Position numbers and translations under genes: made by a program
Notes under the pieces: generated by a model
Databases searched by the model: none
The model's input: the letters and a program-made list of their open reading frames with translations, nothing else
What the model was told of the DNA's origin: nothing
Shown: piece by piece, positions 4,443-7,966 of the stretch
Layout of the letters: each line of letters opens with the position of its first letter
Numbering within the stretch: the stretch's first letter is position 1
NCBI GenBank assembly: GCA_014728565.1
Contig: WJLK01000031.1
Coordinates: 1 to 7,966, forward strand
Reading direction: 5' to 3'
DNA length: 7,966 nt
Source: Candidatus Pacearchaeota archaeon
GTDB taxonomy: Archaea > Nanobdellota > Nanobdellia > Pacearchaeales > GW2011-AR1

Positions 4443-5360
4443 TTAAACCTTATATCTTTCAAAATTCTCTATATCTGTTTTACTGGAATAAGCTTTTATT
4501 AGTTTTCTTACAAAAGGTTTATCTTTTTTATTGAAAAAAACAGCAGTTGGTCCTGGTTTTTTTGGTATTATAATATGGTTGTTTTTAGATAATTTTTTAA
4601 GTGCCTTGTTATCCTGATTATGCCTTCCTAATATAATAAGAGAATTTTTTTTAAACAATCTTCCATATTTTATTAGCTTTAAATCTTCTGGAGCAATTTT
4701 TCTTTTTTCAAAGATTTTCTTTAATTTCTTTGAATAATTCTTTTCACAGAGAATACATCCTCCTGCTGGGTCAGGATAATTAATTTTGAATTTTTTTGCA
4801 AGTTGAATCTGTTTTTTCCTGGTTCTGCCTATTATACTATATAGCTGGTTTCTGGTAATAAGCTTATTTTTTTCATAAATTGTTTCAGCCAGCAATCCTG
4901 CTGAAAGAGGTCTTAGTATTTTCCCTTTTAATCTGGATTTTTTTTCAATCAACATCAGGTCTTTTTTCTTCTGTGACATTGGTCTCTGGTCAATAACCTC
5001 TCCTGTTGATATTATGTCTGCTTTTATCTCTTTAGCTAGTTTTTTTACCTGCTTAAACATGAATATCTTGCAGTCCTTGCAGGGATTCATTGCAGAGCCA
5101 TAACCATGCTCTGGTTTTTTTATTGTTTTCAGATAGCTATTAAACAGAGGTTTTTTAGATACATCAATAATATGAAGTTTAACTTTCTGCTCTCTAAGAA
5201 ATTTTTTAAAATCTTCTAGTTTATTATCATATCCTGGAAATGGGAGCCTGAAGTAGACTGCTTCTGTTTTAATTCCTAGTTCCTGCATTATCTTTATAAC
5301 AATCCTGCTATCAAGTCCTCCTGAAAATAAGACAAGGGCTTTTGGTTTTTTGTTCTTCAT
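4443..5360 (-). CDS. PP-loop ATPase, MnmA/ThiI-like tRNA thiolation family
   Basis: This 305-residue protein begins with ALVLFSGGLDS, a textbook PP-loop (SGGLDS at 13-18) that binds ATP and adenylates its substrate. Further family motifs are NPCKDC (92-97), STGEVIDQRPMSQ (118-130) and DPAGGCILC (197-205). This combination belongs to the MnmA/ThiI-like subgroup often annotated as tRNA thiouridylase in archaea and anaerobic bacteria. By family it would activate a tRNA uridine (or a related substrate) and replace oxygen with sulfur in the cytosol. The four cysteines C94, C97, C202 and C205 could hold an iron-sulfur cluster or carry the sulfur; this is inference. The C-terminal part (LIILGRHNQDN, 241-251, then IIIPKKPGPTAVFF, 263-276) resembles the NFACT-R-like tail of some members. 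The THUMP domain of classical ThiI is missing. The protein is very lysine-rich (about 61 Lys, 14 Arg), unlike its left-hand neighbours. An AGGA lies 7 nt before the ATG on the coding strand. Confidence 0.85.
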   Translation of the reverse strand: MKNKKPKALVLFSGGLDSRIVIKIMQELGIKTEAVYFRLPFPGYDNKLEDFKKFLREQKVKLHIIDVSKKPLFNSYLKTIKKPEHGYGSAMNPCKDCKIFMFKQVKKLAKEIKADIISTGEVIDQRPMSQKKKDLMLIEKKSRLKGKILRPLSAGLLAETIYEKNKLITRNQLYSIIGRTRKKQIQLAKKFKINYPDPAGGCILCEKNYSKKLKKIFEKRKIAPEDLKLIKYGRLFKKNSLIILGRHNQDNKALKKLSKNNHIIIPKKPGPTAVFFNKKDKPFVRKLIKAYSSKTDIENFERYKV

Positions 5361-5379
5361 TTTAAATCCTGGTTTTGTT

Positions 5380-5399
5380 CAAACTTTTTAAAAAGTTTG
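5380..5399. promoter_or_regulatory. 20-bp perfect palindrome over the TATA region of the PP-loop gene
   Basis: The arms CAAACTTTTT and AAAAAGTTTG meet with no spacer. The centre (TTTTTAAAAA, 5385-5394) lies about 29 nt before the reverse-strand ATG at 5360, where the box A is expected. A perfect palindrome over the TBP site suggests a repressor operator, though AT-richness makes such symmetry somewhat easier to reach by chance. Confidence 0.5.
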
Positions 5400-5498
5400 T
5401 TTCATATATAATAGGATGAAATTTGGGTTTTTAAGTTTTTTAATTAATTTTCCTTTTTAGAGAGGATAATTTTATTAATTTAAAACTAGCAAGGATAT

Positions 5499-5639
5499 AT
5501 GAAAAGTGGTTATAATATTAATGTTATTCAGGGAGATGGTTATCTGGTTATTCCTATTTCAATGGTCAGGATATCAACAGGTCAGACTCCAGAGAAAATC
5601 CGGAATTTTTTCATTTATTCCAAGTGGTATAAAGATTAG
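5499..5639 (+). CDS. Possible 46-residue small protein, unrecognised
   Basis: An ATG at 5499 opens 46 codons to a TAG at 5637-5639. The product starts MKSGYNINVIQGDGYLVIP and ends FFIYSKWYKD. A Shine-Dalgarno-like AAGGA (5491-5495) precedes the ATG closely, and a TTTTATTA string lies about 25 nt upstream. The codons CAG, GTC, CCA and CGG are less AT-rich than the surrounding spacer, which favours real or formerly coding sequence. The strand-turn pattern YLVIPISMVRI followed by a helix-like TPEKIRNFFI could be a small fold or the remnant of a longer gene. No family is recognised. It may also be chance. Confidence 0.35.
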   Translation: MKSGYNINVIQGDGYLVIPISMVRISTGQTPEKIRNFFIYSKWYKD

Positions 5640-5665
5640 GATATATTTTTTAAATTAACATAATG

Positions 5666-5673
5666 TTTAAATA
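5666..5673 (+). promoter_or_regulatory. TATA box of the large secreted-protein gene
   Basis: TTTAAATA, close to the archaeal box A consensus, is centred about 26 nt before the ATG at 5696. No ribosome-binding site is present between them, which supports this ATG and a leaderless transcript. Confidence 0.65.
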
Positions 5674-5695
5674 AGGGATTTTATTGAATTAAATT

Positions 5696-7966
5696 ATGTA
5701 TTCAAAAAGAACGTTCAGAAATAAAAGATCTTTGGCTAAATTGTCAGTGGCTGTACTGGGCATGTTAATTCTAATAACTTCTTTGTTTTTTGTGAGTGGT
5801 GTTTTTGGTGTAGAAGAAGAAGCTCAGGATGAAAACAAATTTGTTGCTCAGGGTTTTGATTCTGATCATAAATTTGGAATGCATGTTGATGACCCTCATC
5901 ATGATTCTGAAATAACTGTTACTCCAAGTATTGTTCCTCAAACAACTGGTGTTACTTTTACTGCTCATGTTGAAAACACGGGAAATGATGCTGATATTCA
6001 TGAATTCAGGGTTTATGAAAATGATGAATTCTTTAATTTTGTTTGTAATAGTGTTCCGGGATGGTATGATCCTATAATAGGATTTACAACAATTGAAGGT
6101 GTTGAATATAAATACTGTCAATGGGCTGCAAAAGCCGGGAATGAAATAGAACCTGGTGAAACAGAGGATTTCACATTTGATGCTGATACTCCTGAAACAG
6201 AATGTTGTAGAACTTGGTTTATGGAGACAAGAGACCCTGAAGGAACCTATATTTTTCATCAACCTGAAATTTGCGTTGATACAACAAAACCTGAAACAAC
6301 AAAATCATTCTCACCAGAAGGAACTTATAAAATTGATGGAGAAAAAGAATGGGTTGATACTGCTACTGTTATTACTTTAGATTCTACTGACTCTATTGGT
6401 CCTCATGACAATGGAGTAAAGGTTATTTACTGGAGAAATCTATTAGCTGAGGGTAATGAGCCTTGCAATAGTTTAGCAAGATGTAATGAAATACAAACTG
6501 TTGATCCTTTTAATGAAGAATTAAATCCTGGAGAAGGAGATTTCTCAGTTGATATTACTAAAGATGAAGAATCATGTCATATTTTAGAATTCTATGCTGT
6601 TGATAATACAGGAAATATTGAAGAATTAAAGAGAAACTGCTTCTTTGTTGATAAAACTCCACCAGAAGGAATAAAAGAAATAGGAGATCCTAATGTTCCT
6701 TGTAATGGTCAAAAACTAGCATTAATTCTTGAAAATAAGAATTCAAATTGGGATGTTATTGATGATGATTTTGAAGCAACTTTAGAATATAATACTATTG
6801 GTTCAGAATTTGAATATTCAGTAGATGGAAAAGTTCCTTTACCAAATACAGAATATGCATTGATTTACTATGCTGATAAACCAGATAGATTCGATGATTG
6901 GGGTGGTAATAATCCTGGAGCATTAATAGACACAGAAGATTCAGGAAGTGATGGAAGTTTAACTATGTCTGGAAACAAGGATCTGGGAATGAATTTGCCA
7001 CATCCAAATGACTGGAATGCAGATCCAGATCCAGATTATTGTGATTATAATAATGGATATGATAATTATACACATTGCAAAGGAGCTAAAATATGGTTGG
7101 TTCCTACAGATGCATTACCTAATGACTATCCTGATGATGGAAGTTGGGCATTTTGGGATGTGTCAGGAATCTTATTTGAAACTGATTTATTAACTTATAC
7201 TTCTTCTGAAGAAGAATGTTATTGGGTGAGAGATCCTACAAATTTGCCTGGAACTCCAATAAAATTGACATGTACAGACCAGGGACCTCATCCATCAGGT
7301 GATGAAGAAGTTTGTTTTAGAGTAAGTTATGATATTGAACCTTGGTTAACAAAAAACTACTGTAATGATGTAGAGGGAGAAATGCAAGGACAAGAAGAAG
7401 ATGACTGGTGCTGTGTTGATAAAGAAGCTGAAATTATTTTTAAAGAAGATTCTCAGCATGATTTAGAATATTTCTGCAGAGATGCTGTGAATAAAACAAG
7501 TGAAATTGACTTAGAATATTTCAAAGTAGATTCACTGCCTCCTATTATAACAAAGACAATGATTGGAGAGGATCATCTGGGAGATTGTCCACCTGATCCA
7601 GAACCAAGTGATGATGAATGTTATGTTGCTGATGATGGTGAAAATGGTGTGCATATTGATGTTAAAGATGATGATTCAATGGATTGTGCTGTAGGTGTTG
7701 ATTTTTGCACCTATGGACTATGGTGGCTTACAGACCAAACAACTTGTGAAAATAAGTATGGTGAAAATGTTTGGGATGGTTCAAAATGTAATGTTGAAGC
7801 TGGTGATTTTGGTGAAGAAGGAGTAGATATAATTTTTAGAGAGGACTCAACTCATGACTTATATGTCAATTGTTGGGATGAATTAGGAAATGAAATAAAT
7901 GATGAAGAGGAATTCCTAGTGGATTCAACACCTCCTGAAACAACAAAGACATATGGAGAACCTCAA
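5696..7966 (+). CDS. Large secreted cysteine-rich Ig-like repeat surface protein (3' end outside window)
   Basis: An uninterrupted frame of 757 codons runs from the ATG at 5696 off the right edge. Residues 1-38 form a signal peptide: a basic start (MYSKRTFRNKRSLAK), a hydrophobic core (LSVAVLGMLILITSLFFV) and likely cleavage near SGVFG. Residues about 70-165 resemble a CARDB-type beta-sandwich (FTAHVENTGN). Then come Ig-like units, each ending in a strand plus VDxxPP-type joint: VDTTKPETTK (194), VDKTPPEGIK (318), VDSLPPIITK (611) and VDSTPPETTK (742). Between the second and third joints lies a different module (about 340-500) containing YALIYYADKP and GAKIWLVPTDAL. By hand count there are about 26 cysteines, suggesting disulfides outside the cell, and the protein is strongly acidic. 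Possible N-glycosylation sequons are NYT (457) and NKT (599). This build fits a cell-surface or S-layer-associated adhesin-like protein of DPANN archaea; the role is inferred. Shadow frames inside it were left out. Confidence 0.85.
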   Translation, partial: MYSKRTFRNKRSLAKLSVAVLGMLILITSLFFVSGVFGVEEEAQDENKFVAQGFDSDHKFGMHVDDPHHDSEITVTPSIVPQTTGVTFTAHVENTGNDADIHEFRVYENDEFFNFVCNSVPGWYDPIIGFTTIEGVEYKYCQWAAKAGNEIEPGETEDFTFDADTPETECCRTWFMETRDPEGTYIFHQPEICVDTTKPETTKSFSPEGTYKIDGEKEWVDTATVITLDSTDSIGPHDNGVKVIYWRNLLAEGNEPCNSLARCNEIQTVDPFNEELNPGEGDFSVDITKDEESCHILEFYAVDNTGNIEELKRNCFFVDKTPPEGIKEIGDPNVPCNGQKLALILENKNSNWDVIDDDFEATLEYNTIGSEFEYSVDGKVPLPNTEYALIYYADKPDRFDDWGGNNPGALIDTEDSGSDGSLTMSGNKDLGMNLPHPNDWNADPDPDYCDYNNGYDNYTHCKGAKIWLVPTDALPNDYPDDGSWAFWDVSGILFETDLLTYTSSEEECYWVRDPTNLPGTPIKLTCTDQGPHPSGDEEVCFRVSYDIEPWLTKNYCNDVEGEMQGQEEDDWCCVDKEAEIIFKEDSQHDLEYFCRDAVNKTSEIDLEYFKVDSLPPIITKTMIGEDHLGDCPPDPEPSDDECYVADDGENGVHIDVKDDDSMDCAVGVDFCTYGLWWLTDQTTCENKYGENVWDGSKCNVEAGDFGEEGVDIIFREDSTHDLYVNCWDELGNEINDEEEFLVDSTPPETTKTYGEPQ
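6551..6691 (+). repeat. Ig-like repeat terminal segment, early copy
   Basis: Residues 286-332 (DITKDEESCHILEFYAVDN, then TGNIEE and FFVDKTPPEGIKEIGDP) follow the same pattern as the two later copies: a charged strand, a Cys, an aromatic strand with D..GN, and VDxxPP. It is more diverged than the later copies are from one another. Confidence 0.6.
7415..7567 (+). repeat. Ig-like repeat terminal segment, later copy 1
   Basis: Residues 574-624 include EIIFKEDSQHDLEYFCRD and VDSLPPIITKT. They align almost without gaps to the copy at 7811-7963, with identities at IIF-ED-HDL-C-D-FVDSPP-TKT positions. The offset between the copies is 132 residues (396 nt). Confidence 0.75.
7811..7963 (+). repeat. 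Ig-like repeat terminal segment, later copy 2
   Basis: Residues 706-756 include DIIFREDSTHDLYVNCWD and VDSTPPETTKTYGEP. The same joint signature suggests that another Ig-like unit begins beyond the window edge. Confidence 0.75.

Larger units (their letters stand above)
5361..5695. other. 335-bp mostly non-coding stretch between divergent genes
   Basis: This stretch separates the PP-loop gene from the large secreted-protein gene. It holds the 20-bp palindrome at 5380-5399, T-rich runs around 5427-5456, a possible 46-codon ORF (5499-5639) and the TATA box at 5666-5673. A 14-codon ATG frame at 5416-5460 is too short to credit. Nothing resembling a structured RNA was recognised. Confidence 0.5.

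Noticed and set aside
5771..6262. 163-codon reverse ORF
   Set aside because: It is antisense to the large secreted-protein gene. Its Ser/Asn/Phe-rich translation reflects the complement of Asp/Glu-rich codons.
6156..6380. 74-codon forward ORF
   Set aside because: It is in another frame of the large secreted-protein gene, with a poly-Leu end and no promoter of its own.
7008..7193. 61-codon forward ORF
   Set aside because: It is an Ile/Met-rich shadow frame inside the large secreted-protein gene.

Overview
The window looks like a piece of an AT-rich archaeal genome, most likely a DPANN-type archaeon (Woesearchaeota/Pacearchaeota-like). That lineage is an inference. It rests on three things. 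Almost every gene has a TTTATA/TTTAAA-type box A centred about 25-30 nt before its ATG and no clear ribosome-binding site, which is the archaeal leaderless layout. Genes are short, tightly packed and face alternating directions. The right end holds a large secreted, cysteine-rich, acidic Ig-like repeat protein of a style I associate with those archaea. No RNA gene, IS element or CRISPR array was found.

Layout from left to right. Bases 2-121 are the lysine-rich 3' end of an unrecognised gene. Its stop codon directly abuts the stop codon of a reverse-strand gene (122-1660) for a 512-residue protein. That protein joins a degenerate receiver-like N-terminus to a complete lactate/malate-dehydrogenase-family core that keeps every catalytic residue. 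Just upstream on the same strand is a cupin (1710-2213) that resembles the cupin domain of type II mannose-6-phosphate isomerases. It is divergent from a YbjQ/UPF0145 protein (2262-2582), and the two share one symmetric TATA element. Then comes an unrecognised reverse-strand gene (2594-3094), a 360-bp gap rich in palindromes (including GACATATGTC twice, exactly 200 bp apart), and two unrecognised forward genes (3455-3901 and 3953-4441).

From 4443 to 5360, on the reverse strand, lies a lysine-rich PP-loop ATPase of the MnmA/ThiI-like tRNA-thiolation group with two CxxC pairs. A 20-bp perfect palindrome covers its TATA region. A mostly non-coding stretch with one possible 46-codon ORF (5499-5639) follows. 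From 5696 to the window edge runs an open frame of at least 757 codons: a signal peptide, a CARDB-like domain, then Ig-like repeats ending in a VDxxPPxxTK signature. It is cut by the window end.

The seven genes in 122-4441 favour arginine (AGA) over lysine, while the genes flanking this block strongly favour lysine, and both block edges are stop-to-stop convergent junctions with 0 or 1 nt between them. The block may therefore be a cassette with its own history. The most unusual candidates are the receiver-like/dehydrogenase fusion paired with a sugar-phosphate-type cupin, and the palindrome-rich 3095-3454 gap between two orphan genes. No single complete new system can be proven from the sequence alone.
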